From assembly GCF_030345095.1 (NCBI RefSeq), contig NZ_CP128360.1:2604001-2668000 (forward strand): 64,000 nt of DNA. The letters are read 5' to 3'. The stretch is from Solwaraspora sp. WMMA2056 (GTDB lineage Bacteria > Actinomycetota > Actinomycetes > Mycobacteriales > Micromonosporaceae). How positions within the stretch are numbered: position 1 is the stretch's first letter; each line of letters starts with the position of its first letter. Below the pieces are notes generated by a model, which worked only from the letters and a program-made list of their open reading frames with translations, was not told the DNA's origin and ran no database searches. Both the position numbers and the translations under genes were made by a program. This document shows positions 41,475 through 49,157 of the stretch, one piece after another.

Positions 41475-42163
41475 ACCGGCCCGCCGCCGCCGGGGGCCAC
41501 CGCGACGCCAGCGAGGCGGACCCCGGTGAAGCCGTCGCGGACCTGGTCTCCGCCGCCGCCGCAGGCGACGAGACCGCCTGGGCGGGGCTGGTCCGCCGCT
41601 ACGCGCCGCTGGTGGCGACGGTGATCCGCCGCCACGGGCTCGATCCCGCTGACGCCGCCGACGTCAACCAGACGGTCTGGCTGCGGCTGGTCGAGAATCT
41701 CGGCCGGCTGCGGGAGTCGTACGCGCTGCCCGCCTGGCTGGTGACCACGACCCGCCGGGAGTGCCTGCGGATGCTGCGGCTCGGCCGGCGGACCCAGCCC
41801 TTCGACCCGTACGACGAGTCGGTCGACGCACACGTCGGAGCGCTGCTACTGGTCGACCCCGCCACTCCCGACGAGGACCTGCTGCGCGCCGAGCGGCGTC
41901 AGGCGCTGCGCGACGCGTTCGCCGAACTGCCGTCGCGCTGTCGAGAACTGCTCGCACTACTCGTCGCCGACCCGCCGGCCAGCTACCGTGAGATCGGCGA
42001 ACGACTCGGCATGCCGACCGGCAGCGTGGGTCCCACCCAGGCCCGATGCCTGGCCAAGCTGCGCAACTGTGCGGCGCTCGCCGCCTACATCGGCCCCGCA
42101 CCGAGCGGGGTGGCACCGGGCAATGGAGGTGAACGCGATGCGGCAGTGGTCACCAGACAGTGA
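41471..42163 (+). CDS. ECF-type sigma-70 family sigma factor
   Basis: A 230-residue sigma factor whose ATG 41471 overlaps the protease stop (ATGA). Region 2 runs at about 25-100 (AAAAGDETAWAGLVRRYAPLVATVI, DAADVNQTVWLRLVENLGRL, LPAWLVTTTRRECLRMLRLGRR); region 4 at about 150-200 (RQALRDAFAELPSRCRELLALLVA, SYREIGERLGMPTGSVGPTQARCLAKLR). It has no anti-sigma gene of usual kind next to it. The subtilase upstream and the CHAT protease opposite suggest it is switched by proteolysis or cell-state sensing. The C-terminal 26 codon region overlaps the next gene. Confidence 0.94.
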   Translation: MNRPAAAGGHRDASEADPGEAVADLVSAAAAGDETAWAGLVRRYAPLVATVIRRHGLDPADAADVNQTVWLRLVENLGRLRESYALPAWLVTTTRRECLRMLRLGRRTQPFDPYDESVDAHVGALLLVDPATPDEDLLRAERRQALRDAFAELPSRCRELLALLVADPPASYREIGERLGMPTGSVGPTQARCLAKLRNCAALAAYIGPAPSGVAPGNGGERDAAVVTRQ

Positions 42164-42602
42164 CGACGCGCTGTTGATCGAGCTTGGTGCCGCGCTGCGT
42201 GACTCCGGGCCGGTGTCGGAGCAGTTCATCGACGCGGCGTTGGCCGCGTTCAGTTGGCGGACCGTCGACGCGGAACTGGCGGTCGCCGAGTTGATCTTCG
42301 ACTCGGCCTGTGACCGGGAACCGGCCGGGCTGACCCGTTCCGCCGCCACCGACCGGACGATGACCTTCCGCTCCGGCCCGGTGGTCCTGGCGATCGAGGT
42401 CACCGCCACCGGCGTCGTCGGCCAGCTCTCCCCGGCCGGTCCGGGCCGGATCAGCGCCCGGTCCGCCGCCGGGCAGTACGCCGACGTGCCGGTCGACGAG
42501 CTCGGGTTCTTCTCGATGGGCGTACCACCGGCCGGCCCGGTGCAACTGCGCGCCACCAGCACGACGTACAGGGTCCGGACCTGCTGGGTCAGCCTGCGCT
42601 GA
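42138..42602 (+). CDS. small protein of the subtilase-sigma operon
   Basis: A 154-residue protein. ATG 42138 has GGAGG 8 bases upstream and lies 26 bases inside the sigma gene. The N-terminal half is helical (DDALLIELGAALRDSGPVSEQFIDAALAAFSWRTVDAELAVAELIFDSA), the C-terminal half is beta-rich (RTMTFRSGPVVLAIEVTATGVVGQLSP, QYADVPVDELGFFSMGVPP, VQLRATSTTYRVRTCWVSL), like a small Ig sandwich. No membrane or zinc motif is visible, so it is not a ZAS anti-sigma factor. Tight coupling makes it a candidate regulator of the sigma factor. Confidence 0.82.
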   Translation: MRQWSPDSDDALLIELGAALRDSGPVSEQFIDAALAAFSWRTVDAELAVAELIFDSACDREPAGLTRSAATDRTMTFRSGPVVLAIEVTATGVVGQLSPAGPGRISARSAAGQYADVPVDELGFFSMGVPPAGPVQLRATSTTYRVRTCWVSLR

Positions 42603-42624
42603 CCCGGCAGATCCGGACCCTGTC

Positions 42625-42665
42625 GGAGCGTCAGGTCACGGGTCCCGGACGTGACCTGACGCTCC
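42625..42665. terminator. strong bidirectional terminator
   Basis: GGAGCGTCAGGTCACG (42625-42640) and CGTGACCTGACGCTCC (42650-42665) are perfect 16-bp arms with a 9-base loop between converging genes. Confidence 0.92.
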
Positions 42666-42680
42666 TGCCCGGCACCGTGG

Positions 42681-43724
42681 CTACCGTTGCCGCTTGCCGA
42701 CCGTCACGTCGTAGCGGACCCCGCCCAGGTCGGCCCGCTCCTTGCCGGTGATGTCCCGACCGACCTGCGTGACCAGTACGGCGATCGGCTTGTCCGTCGC
42801 TGTGGTCGCGGTGAACAGCAGCCGCATGGTCAGTCGCTCGTTGCCGCGCAGCACCAGGTTGTCCAGGCTGGCCTGGCCCGGCTCGACGATCTCGATCTGG
42901 TTGCGGCCCGCCTCGCGGATGCCCTTGCCGGCCATGCCGCCCTCGACCCAGCGGGCGAACAGCGTCGGCCCGAGATCCACCACCAGGCGCCCACCGGCGG
43001 TACGCAGAGGGGCGCCCTCCTGGGCGAAGACCACGCTGTTGCGGGTCGGCTCCCGCAGGACGTTGCCGATGGCGAACGGCCGTTCCTCGGTCGGCCCGTT
43101 GGGTGCCAGCGCCACCGAGTCCACGTTGCGCCAGGCGATGTTGTTGTTGTTCCGGGTGTTCTGCGGGGTGTCCGGGCCCTCGACGGTCATCGGGTCGTTG
43201 GCGGAGATCCACCGGGTGAGCAGGCAGAAGTGCCCCGGCCCGGGGACCCCGTTCCACGGGATGGTGACCGTGGTGACGCCCGGGGCGACCGACACCGAGG
43301 TCCAACCGATCTCGGTCCAGTCGGTGGGCCAGGACGCGCCGCCACCCGGAGTGGTCCGATAGACGTGCAGTTCGCCCTGCTCGGTCACCGGGTTGCCGTA
43401 CGGCCCGGGGTTGCGCAGCTTGACGAAGATGTAGTTGGTCTGACCGATGATCGGGTTCTGGCTGACCGCACACTCCACGGCGGTGTTGCAGACCTTGATG
43501 TCCGGGCTCTGCCAGATCGAACCGATGTTGTGCGGCTGGAGCCCGATGTCGGACGAGTTGTCCATCATCCAGACGTCGGCGGCGGTGCTGGCGGCGCCGC
43601 TGTCGGTCGACCGGTCGAGCGCCGCCGCGCTCGCCGAGGTGACCGGGAGCAGCAGCGCCAGGGCCGCCACGCCGATCAGGGCGAGCGAGGACCGACGTAC
43701 GCGTGGTGTCAGTCGCGTGGACAA
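42681..43724 (-). CDS. secreted beta-rich protein of unknown function
   Basis: A 347-residue exported protein. The start is TTG 43724, 6 bases after GGGAGGAAACC, giving a proper Sec signal (RRSSLALIGVAALALLLPVTSASAA). The mature part contains a repeated aromatic/Asn-rich beta pattern (VWMMDNSSDIGLQPHN, TNYIFVKLRNPGPYGN, GELHVYRTTPGGGASWP, VTTVTIPWNGVPGPGHFCLLTRW), resembling CARDB-type or choice-of-anchor adhesive sandwiches. An N-rich turn (NTRNNNNIAWRNVDS) follows. It has no enzyme motif and only one Cys pair candidate (VCNTAVEC). It probably acts outside the cell; the role is unknown. Confidence 0.82.
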   Translation of the reverse strand: MSTRLTPRVRRSSLALIGVAALALLLPVTSASAAALDRSTDSGAASTAADVWMMDNSSDIGLQPHNIGSIWQSPDIKVCNTAVECAVSQNPIIGQTNYIFVKLRNPGPYGNPVTEQGELHVYRTTPGGGASWPTDWTEIGWTSVSVAPGVTTVTIPWNGVPGPGHFCLLTRWISANDPMTVEGPDTPQNTRNNNNIAWRNVDSVALAPNGPTEERPFAIGNVLREPTRNSVVFAQEGAPLRTAGGRLVVDLGPTLFARWVEGGMAGKGIREAGRNQIEIVEPGQASLDNLVLRGNERLTMRLLFTATTATDKPIAVLVTQVGRDITGKERADLGGVRYDVTVGKRQR

Positions 43725-43920
43725 GGTTTCCTCCCGAAGGTAGGAGTGCGGCGACCGGCGTGGTGCCGACGGTCGCCAAGGTGGACACTCATACCGAGCG
43801 GGATCGATGTTCAGAAATACCTTGGGCGCGCCGTGCTCATTGTCAGATGGCGCACATTGACCCGAAACCAGGATGAGCCGGCTGCCGGCTGCCGGCGGCG
43901 CAAGCGCCCTGGCCGACAGC

Positions 43921-44700
43921 TCAGGATTCGGTGCCGGTGCCGGTGCCGGTGCCGGTGCCGTCCGGGGCGTCGACCGGCGTCGCCAACTCGGCGGCGAGCC
44001 CGTCGAGGAACTCGTCCACCTGCCACCGGTCGTATCCACGCAGAACGGTCGGGAACCTCGAGTCCCGGATCCTGCCTGCGGCGGTGACCCGCCGCTGGTC
44101 GCCCGGAGGCGACGACAGGGCCTCACGGCCCATGCGTATCACCTCGTCGACGGCAGCCGGGTCGTACCCGCGCAAGACCACGGTGAAGTCCAGATCCACT
44201 GCGTCGGTTCCGCGCGACGGGCGCGCGTCGACGAACCGGTCCCCGGCGTACCGGGTCAGGGCCTCGGCCACCTGGTCGGGCGACTCCACGACGTCGCCGA
44301 GGTCGAGCAGCACCGCGCAGCCGCCGTCGTACGCCATACTGCTGGCGGTCGTCGGCAAACCGACGTCCGCTCCGCCAGCGGGTGCCAGTAGCAGTCGCGG
44401 CGAGGGTCGGTCGCCGCCGCCCGCGCCCGGCGCGGGCTGGTCGAGCACGACGGCCTGCACGTCGTCCCACGGCACCGAGCGGGTGGCGCCGCCACTTCCG
44501 AAGGTCAGGCCGTCGGGTCCGATCCGGAACCGGAACGGCCGGACCGCGCGGACGATCAGTACGCCGAGGACGGCCGCCCCGCCGACCCACAGCAGGATCC
44601 GTGTGGTCCAGCCGATCGGCAGGCACAGCAGGACAAGAGCGGCAACGATGAGCAGGGCCACACCTGTCGCGATTGCGCCCCGACGCTTGTGCAGCTCCAC
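43921..44700 (-). CDS. membrane protein with PH-like domain and two DivIVA-type motifs
   Basis: A 259-residue protein starting at GTG 44700 behind GGAGGA. Residues about 7-50 hold two close hydrophobic segments (GVALLIVAALVLLCLPIGW, ILLWVGGAAVLGVLIV). Residues about 55-165 form a PH-like beta domain (PFRFRIGPDGLTFGSGGATRSVPWDDVQAVVLD). Two DivIVA-type motifs follow, FTVVLRGYDPAAVDEVIRMG and FPTVLRGYDRWQVDEFLDGL; both match the GYDxxxVDxxL lipid-hook-adjacent pattern. A GTGTGTGT tail ends it, coded by a (GGTGCC) hexamer run at about 43932-43960. It could localise at curved membranes or septa. Confidence 0.82.
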   Translation of the reverse strand: MELHKRRGAIATGVALLIVAALVLLCLPIGWTTRILLWVGGAAVLGVLIVRAVRPFRFRIGPDGLTFGSGGATRSVPWDDVQAVVLDQPAPGAGGGDRPSPRLLLAPAGGADVGLPTTASSMAYDGGCAVLLDLGDVVESPDQVAEALTRYAGDRFVDARPSRGTDAVDLDFTVVLRGYDPAAVDEVIRMGREALSSPPGDQRRVTAAGRIRDSRFPTVLRGYDRWQVDEFLDGLAAELATPVDAPDGTGTGTGTGTES

Positions 44701-44927
44701 ATCGTCCTCCTGAGTCCGGCTCGCGTACCTCTGCCGGCGCACATCGTAGAAGGCATCGACAAGGCCGCGCCGGTGTCGCTGGGCCGAGGAAGGTCGTGGT
44801 CCTGACCGGAACCGGCCGAGCTTGCGCAGCCATGGAACCCTACTGGTGCGCTGCGGGGTGCGCCGCCGCCAAGCTGCGCGACGCGGCGCGGGTCGTTGCG
44901 CCGACGCTCGGGCGAGGAAGGTGGGTC

Positions 44928-45245
44928 GTGGCCGAACCCCAGCGAAAGGCCGTTCCGCTGCGTCGGACCCGGGGGTACCGGCTCCTCGTGTGGGCCCTTC
45001 GCTGTCAGCCGGTCGCTCTGATGCTGGGCGGGCTGGCGGTGGCGTCGACTGGTGTCGACGTTGCGGTCCTGACGGACATTCTTGCGATCTGCCTGGCGGC
45101 CGTCCTGATCCCCACGGTGGTGCTCGGACTCACCGGGATGATCATGTTGTACGCGGGCGGGCTGATGCCGCGTGACATCAACCGCCGGCAGGCGATGGTG
45201 GGCATGCTGTGGCGAGACGCCGTGAGTCCCCTCAGACGACGCTGA
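44928..45245 (+). CDS. small membrane protein
   Basis: A 105-residue protein. GTG 44928 (VAEPQRKAVPLRRTRGY) has GAGGAAGG 6 bases upstream; the frame is open further but that part is G+C-rich noncoding-like. Two or three hydrophobic segments are seen (LLVWALRCQPVALMLGGLAVAS, VAVLTDILAICLAAVLIPTVVLGLTGMIMLYAGG), followed by a basic tail. I do not recognise the family. The 227 bases between it and the divergent PH/DivIVA gene hold no further gene. Confidence 0.65.
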   Translation: MAEPQRKAVPLRRTRGYRLLVWALRCQPVALMLGGLAVASTGVDVAVLTDILAICLAAVLIPTVVLGLTGMIMLYAGGLMPRDINRRQAMVGMLWRDAVSPLRRR

Positions 45246-45328
45246 CCGCCAGGGCGTACGCCGTTCGATGCGCTCCCGACGTGGGGTGCCGACGGTGGCG
45301 AAGGGCTGCGCCCCGCCCCGGCCCCCGG

Positions 45329-45376
45329 TTGACAAGTGGAGGCTGTCTCCATATTTTGGATGTGGAGACAGTCTCC
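45329..45376 (+). promoter_or_regulatory. consensus promoter with twin TetR-like operators
   Basis: TTGACA (45329-45334), 17 bases, TATTTT (45352-45357) is a near-perfect vegetative promoter. Operator 1, GGAGGC-T-GTCTCC (45338-45350), sits between the boxes; operator 2, GGAGAC-A-GTCTCC (45364-45376), sits at the predicted start. Their centres are 26 bases apart. This arrangement is typical for a TetR-family repressor; no regulator gene adjoins. Confidence 0.85.
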
Positions 45377-45399
45377 GGTTATCGGGCATGGGGTGCCGC

Positions 45400-46347
45400 G
45401 TGAAGATCTTGATGTTCGGCCGAGGCGTGATCGCCGTGGCGTACGGCTGGGCCCTGGAACGGGCCGGGCACCACGTCGAGTTCTACGTCCGGCCGGGTCG
45501 GGCAGCGGCGTACGGCGATGTCGTCGATCTTGATCTGCTCGACGCGCGGCGGCGGCCGTGGGGAAAGCGGGTCACCGAGAGCTGGCCGGTCCGCTACCGC
45601 GAGTCGCTGGAGCCGGACCACGACTTCGATCTGATCGTGCTGAGCGTGCAGCACTACGGCTTCGCGGAGGCTGCGGAATTCCTGGGGCCGCGCGCAGGCG
45701 GCGCCACAGTACTCGTCTTCAACAACCTGTGGGTCGAGCCGCTGACCGCGACCGAGCACCTCCCCGCCGACCAGGTCGCCTGGGGCTTCCCCGGGGCCGG
45801 CGGCGGCTTCGGCGACGACGGGGTGCTGCGCGCGGCGCTGCTGCCCATGGTCTTCTTCGGCACGCTAGACCGGCCGCCGACCGAGCGGGAGCGGGCCGTG
45901 CGCCAGGTGTTTCGCCAGGCGGGGTTGCGGATCCTGGAGAACTCCGACTTCCGAGGCTGGCTGGCCGTCCACTTCGTCCAGAACGCCGGACTGCACACGC
46001 AGAGCCTGAAGCTGGGCTCCCTCTCCGGGCTGGCGACGGGCCACGTACGCGAAGCGATCCTCGCCACCCGCGAGCTGCTGCCGCTCGTCGAGGCCCGTGG
46101 CATCGATCTGCGGCGGCATCGGAAAGAATTGCTGCCGTTCCGGGCTCCCATCTGGCTGGCGGCACCGGCACTCGCCTGGCTGTTCGGCCACTTCCCGCCG
46201 TCGCGCGCGGTGATGCAGGCCCACGCCAACCCTGAGGAGCTGCGCGCGGTCTGCCGCGACACCCTCGCCGAAGCGCGCCGGCTGGGCGTCCCAGTGCCCC
46301 GGCTGGAGGCGGCCGAGCCCTACTTCGCCGGCGAGAGGACGATCTGA
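45400..46347 (+). CDS. ketopantoate reductase (ApbA/PanE) family oxidoreductase
   Basis: A 315-residue NADP-dependent reductase-like protein. GTG 45400 gives a family-like N-terminus (KILMFGRGVIAVAYGWALERAGHHVEFYVRPGR), a Rossmann fold with G-x-G-x-x-A/G; ATG 45388 would add four residues. Further marks are DLIVLSVQHYGFAEAAEFLGP, VLVFNNLWVEPLTATEHLP and a helical C-terminal domain with FVQNAGLHTQSLKLG. The classical ketopantoate reductase Lys/Asn/Glu set is not fully evident, so another 2-oxoacid or ketone may be the substrate. Transcription is tightly controlled by the twin operators upstream. Confidence 0.85.
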   Translation: MKILMFGRGVIAVAYGWALERAGHHVEFYVRPGRAAAYGDVVDLDLLDARRRPWGKRVTESWPVRYRESLEPDHDFDLIVLSVQHYGFAEAAEFLGPRAGGATVLVFNNLWVEPLTATEHLPADQVAWGFPGAGGGFGDDGVLRAALLPMVFFGTLDRPPTERERAVRQVFRQAGLRILENSDFRGWLAVHFVQNAGLHTQSLKLGSLSGLATGHVREAILATRELLPLVEARGIDLRRHRKELLPFRAPIWLAAPALAWLFGHFPPSRAVMQAHANPEELRAVCRDTLAEARRLGVPVPRLEAAEPYFAGERTI

Positions 46348-46387
46348 CGGTCGTCGTGAGCTGCGCGGCGGCGAGAAACGTCGCCGT

Positions 46388-47281
46388 TCAGCGTAGGGCC
46401 AGCAGGTCGGCGCTGTCGGCCCACAGGGCGTCCCGGGCGTCGTCGCTGCGGGCCAGCCGGGACGGGGTGGTCCAGGTGAGTCGGTTGCCGACGACGCGGG
46501 CGTAGTAGTGCCCGGGCGGGGCCGCGACGGTGCCGAGGGTGAGGTCGGTCAGGGCTGCGGCGACCGCCGTACGGCTGTTGAACCGGGGCATCAGTCGGGT
46601 CGTGCCGCCGAGCAACCGCCAGGTCAGCCGCAGGGCCGGCGGGGTGTCGCGGAGCAGCCCGGTGCCAGGGGTGGGTCCGGGGTCGAACACCAGGACCCGC
46701 CAGTGTCCGTCGCGGGCCTCAGGCCGGGCGGCCAGCGCCCGCGCGGTCAGGATGTTGCACAACTTCGACGACGTGTACGCGCGACCACCGGCCGACCGTG
46801 GGTCGGTGTCACGCTGCGGGTCGGTCTCGGGGTGGGCCAACAGGCGGGCGTCCGCGTGTCGTGGCGGCGTCGGCAGGAACGTCCTGAGGTCGGGGTCGTG
46901 GGTGCCGCTCGTGGTGAGGATGACCGTCGCCTTTGGACCGAGGTGGGGCATCAGCAGCCGGATCAGCAGGTAGTGCGCGAGGTGGTTGACCGCGAAGGTG
47001 GTCTCGAAGCCGTCGGCGGTGCGTCGGTCGCCGGTGCGGAAGCTGAGGCCGGCGTTCAGGACCAGGGCGTCGATCCGGGTGCCGTCGAGCCGGTCGATGA
47101 CGGCCTGTGCGAAGGCGCGCACGCTGTCCAGCCGGGCGAGGTCCAGGGACAGCGCGTCGGGGTCGGTCGAGTCGGTGCTGCGGGAGCCGGACAGGACCCG
47201 GGCTCCGGGTCGTGCCGCCAGCCGGGCCCGGGCGTCCGCACCGAACCCCGAGGTGCCGCCGGTCATCACGGTGGTCGTCAT
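46388..47281 (-). CDS. short-chain dehydrogenase/reductase (SDR)
   Basis: A 297-residue NAD(P)-dependent SDR of retinol-dehydrogenase-like type. ATG 47281 begins MTTTVMTGGTSGFGADARARLA, the TGxxxGxG cofactor motif. The sequence DALVLNAGLSFRTGDRRTADGFETTFAVNHLAHYLLIRLL holds the NAG motif and structural Asn; Ser in VILTTSGTHDPDL and Tyr/Lys in AYTSSKLCN complete the catalytic set. It is divergent from a TetR gene, with an operator in its promoter, so that regulator likely controls it. It faces the ketopantoate reductase-like gene tail to tail over 40 bases. Confidence 0.92.
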   Translation of the reverse strand: MTTTVMTGGTSGFGADARARLAARPGARVLSGSRSTDSTDPDALSLDLARLDSVRAFAQAVIDRLDGTRIDALVLNAGLSFRTGDRRTADGFETTFAVNHLAHYLLIRLLMPHLGPKATVILTTSGTHDPDLRTFLPTPPRHADARLLAHPETDPQRDTDPRSAGGRAYTSSKLCNILTARALAARPEARDGHWRVLVFDPGPTPGTGLLRDTPPALRLTWRLLGGTTRLMPRFNSRTAVAAALTDLTLGTVAAPPGHYYARVVGNRLTWTTPSRLARSDDARDALWADSADLLALR

Positions 47282-47289
47282 GGCCCAGG

Positions 47290-47319
47290 ACAATATGAGT
47301 AACTCACTCATGTTGTCAA
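47290..47319 (-). promoter_or_regulatory. SDR promoter with embedded operator
   Basis: The leftward promoter TTGACA (47319-47314), 18 bases, TATTGT (47295-47290) contains ATGAGT-AACTC-ACTCAT (47295-47311), a perfect 6-5-6 palindrome, in its spacer. The divergent TetR gene starts 50 bases away (GATAAT at 47350-47355 for that gene), so one bound dimer could repress the SDR and affect the regulator. Confidence 0.82.
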
Positions 47320-47361
47320 ACGGAGTGTGTGACTCATGATCGCCTGGTGGATAATGCTCCG

Positions 47362-48000
47362 GTGGCCACCACGTCCTCCTCGCCCCCGCCGTCGCCGTCG
47401 CCGTCGCCGCAGCCCAGGCGGATGCGGGCCGACGCCCAGCGCAACCGGGCCCGGATCCTGGCCGCCGCCGAGCAGGTGTTCGCGGCGGCCGGCCCGTCGG
47501 CCTCGACCGAGGACCTCGCCGAACTCGCCGGAGTGGCGATCGGCACCGTCTTCCGGCACTTCCCGACGAAGGCCGCCCTCATCGAGGCGGTGTTCGTGTC
47601 CCGGCTGCGGGAGCTCACCGCCTACGCGCGGGAGATGGCCGCCGCCGAGGACGTCGACGCCGGCTTCTTCGCGTTCTTCACCGAGGCCGTCCGGCAGTCG
47701 TCGGTGAAGCACGCCTTCACCGACGCCATCGACTCCGGCGACGAGGCGATGGCCGCAGTGTGGGCGGCGATCGCCTCCGCCGGTGTGGACCTGCGCGACG
47801 CCGTCGGTGAACTGCTGGTCAAGGCGCAGCGGGCCGCAGCGGTACGCCCGGACGTCGCAACGCCCGAGCTGATCGGGTTGATGATCGGCACCGCGCGGAC
47901 CCTGGAACACGTCGGCCCGGATACGGCGGGTCAGCAACGAATCCTCGCCGTCCTGCGCGACGGGCTGAAGCCCCAGCCGGGCCCAGCGCAGTCAACGTAG
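47362..48000 (+). CDS. TetR/AcrR family regulator
   Basis: A 212-residue TetR repressor. GTG 47362 is 6 bases after GATAAT, in leaderless style; GTG 47329 is also in frame. A Ser/Pro-rich leader precedes the DNA-binding domain (RADAQRNRARILAAAEQVFAAAGPSASTEDLAELAGVAIGTVFRHFPTKAALIEAVF, about 32-85). The C-terminal ligand domain is of the common helical type (FFAFFTEAVRQSSVKHAFTDAI). It is divergent from the SDR gene and probably represses it through the ATGAGT/ACTCAT palindrome. Confidence 0.93.
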   Translation: MATTSSSPPPSPSPSPQPRRMRADAQRNRARILAAAEQVFAAAGPSASTEDLAELAGVAIGTVFRHFPTKAALIEAVFVSRLRELTAYAREMAAAEDVDAGFFAFFTEAVRQSSVKHAFTDAIDSGDEAMAAVWAAIASAGVDLRDAVGELLVKAQRAAAVRPDVATPELIGLMIGTARTLEHVGPDTAGQQRILAVLRDGLKPQPGPAQST

Positions 48001-48055
48001 TCTTTAGTGGACATCCACCCCGACACCGCCGGTGCCGCGTGGTTGCCGGTCCGGC

Positions 48056-49047
48056 CTAACCTGCCGGTGGGGCGTGCCGGCGGGCTGTGATCCGGTTGAA
48101 TCGTTGAACGAGGTGAGTGAAGGCATCGGAGAGTTCGTCGGGGCCGACGACTTCGATGTCAGCGTCGTATCGGGCGATGGCGGCGGCCAGGCTGGGCCAG
48201 GACCAGGAACCGAGGGTGAGCTTGCAACGGTCGGGGCCGATCTCCTCGATGTGCCCGTCGCGGGTGTAGTTCGCCACGGTGGCGGCGGGCAGATCGAGGA
48301 TGACCGTTCCCTGACAGGGCCACCCGGCCAAGGTGTCGCCGGAGCCACGGAAGCTGCTGTGACGTAGCTGACGACGTCTCCTCCTGGCACCGTGCGGGGC
48401 GTGAACCGTGGCCCGTTGGGTGTGCGCAGAGCGATCCGGTCGATGCGGAAAGTGCGCCAGTCGTCGCGGTCGAGTTCGAAGGCGACGAGGTACCAGCGGC
48501 CGTCCCAGGTGATGACGTGGTGCGGTTCCGCCCGGCGGGGAGGCTTGTCTGTGCTGTCCGCGCCGTAGTCGAAACGCAGGATCTCGTGCGCCTGGGCGGC
48601 CGCGCTGATCGCCGTGAGCACCTGCCCGTCCACCGGAGCGGCAGGCCGGCGACTGGGCCGGTCGACGGCGGTGACCTGCACCGCGTCGATGCGGTGTCGC
48701 AGCCGGGCGGGCATGACCTGACGGATCGTGTTCAGCGCGCGGGCAGCGTCCTCGGCGACGCCGCTACCCCTGGTGGTCGCGGCGATCTGCAGGGCGACGG
48801 TGAGAGCGACGGCCTGGTCATCGTCGAACAGCAGCGGGGGCAGGTCTGTGCCGGCGCTGAGCCGGTAGCCGCCGTCGGGTCCCTTGACCGCAGCGATGGG
48901 ATAGCCGAGGTCACGGAGCCGGTCGATGTCGCGGCGTACGGTGCGCAGGCTGACGCCCAGGCGTTCGGCCAACGCCGTGCCGGACCAGTCCCGGCGGGCC
49001 TGCAGGAGCGACAGCACTGCCAGCAGTCGAGCTGAGGTTTTCGGCAC
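48056..49047 (-). pseudogene. WYL-domain (YafY-type) regulator, frameshifted
   Basis: The gene starts at GTG 49047 (leaderless-like, CAGAAT upstream). The N-terminal wHTH (SARLLAVLSLLQARRDWSGTALAERLGVSLRTVRRDIDRL) and WYL core (HVITWDGRWYLVAFELDRDDWRTFRIDRI) read in one frame up to FTPRTVPGGDVVSYVT. The rest (SFRGSGDTLAGWPCQGTVILDL, EEIGPDRCKLTLGSWSWPSLA, YDADIEVVGPDELSDAFTHLVQRF) reads in another frame ending at 48056. The break lies near 48352-48362 and equals one missing base. It is a recent disruption or a sequencing error, since both halves are well preserved. The first frame instead runs on to a garbled tail ending at 48004. Confidence 0.88.
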
Positions 49048-49065
49048 GTCACCGATTCTGCCCCG

Positions 49066-49092
49066 GGTAGGTGCCACAACCTGGCACCTACC
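49066..49092. promoter_or_regulatory. 27-bp operator between WYL regulator and VOC gene
   Basis: GGTAGGTGCCA (49066-49076) and TGGCACCTACC (49082-49092) are perfect 11-bp arms around CAACC, in the divergent gap. This is a strong candidate site for the WYL-type regulator. Confidence 0.88.
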
Positions 49093-49157
49093 GCTGCGAA
49101 TCTTGGTCCGAACCGGCCAGCCGCCGGCTCGCACATAACCGCCAAGGAGTTCACAGC

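Noticed and set aside
44673..44927. N-terminal extension of the small membrane protein
   Set aside because: The region is G+C-rich with no ribosome site; GTG 44928 has a good one.
48004..48330. The long C-terminal tail of the WYL regulator as read in its first frame
   Set aside because: It is Ser/Pro/Thr-rich and unlike the family, while the other frame gives the expected WYL C-terminus, so this tail is a frameshift product.
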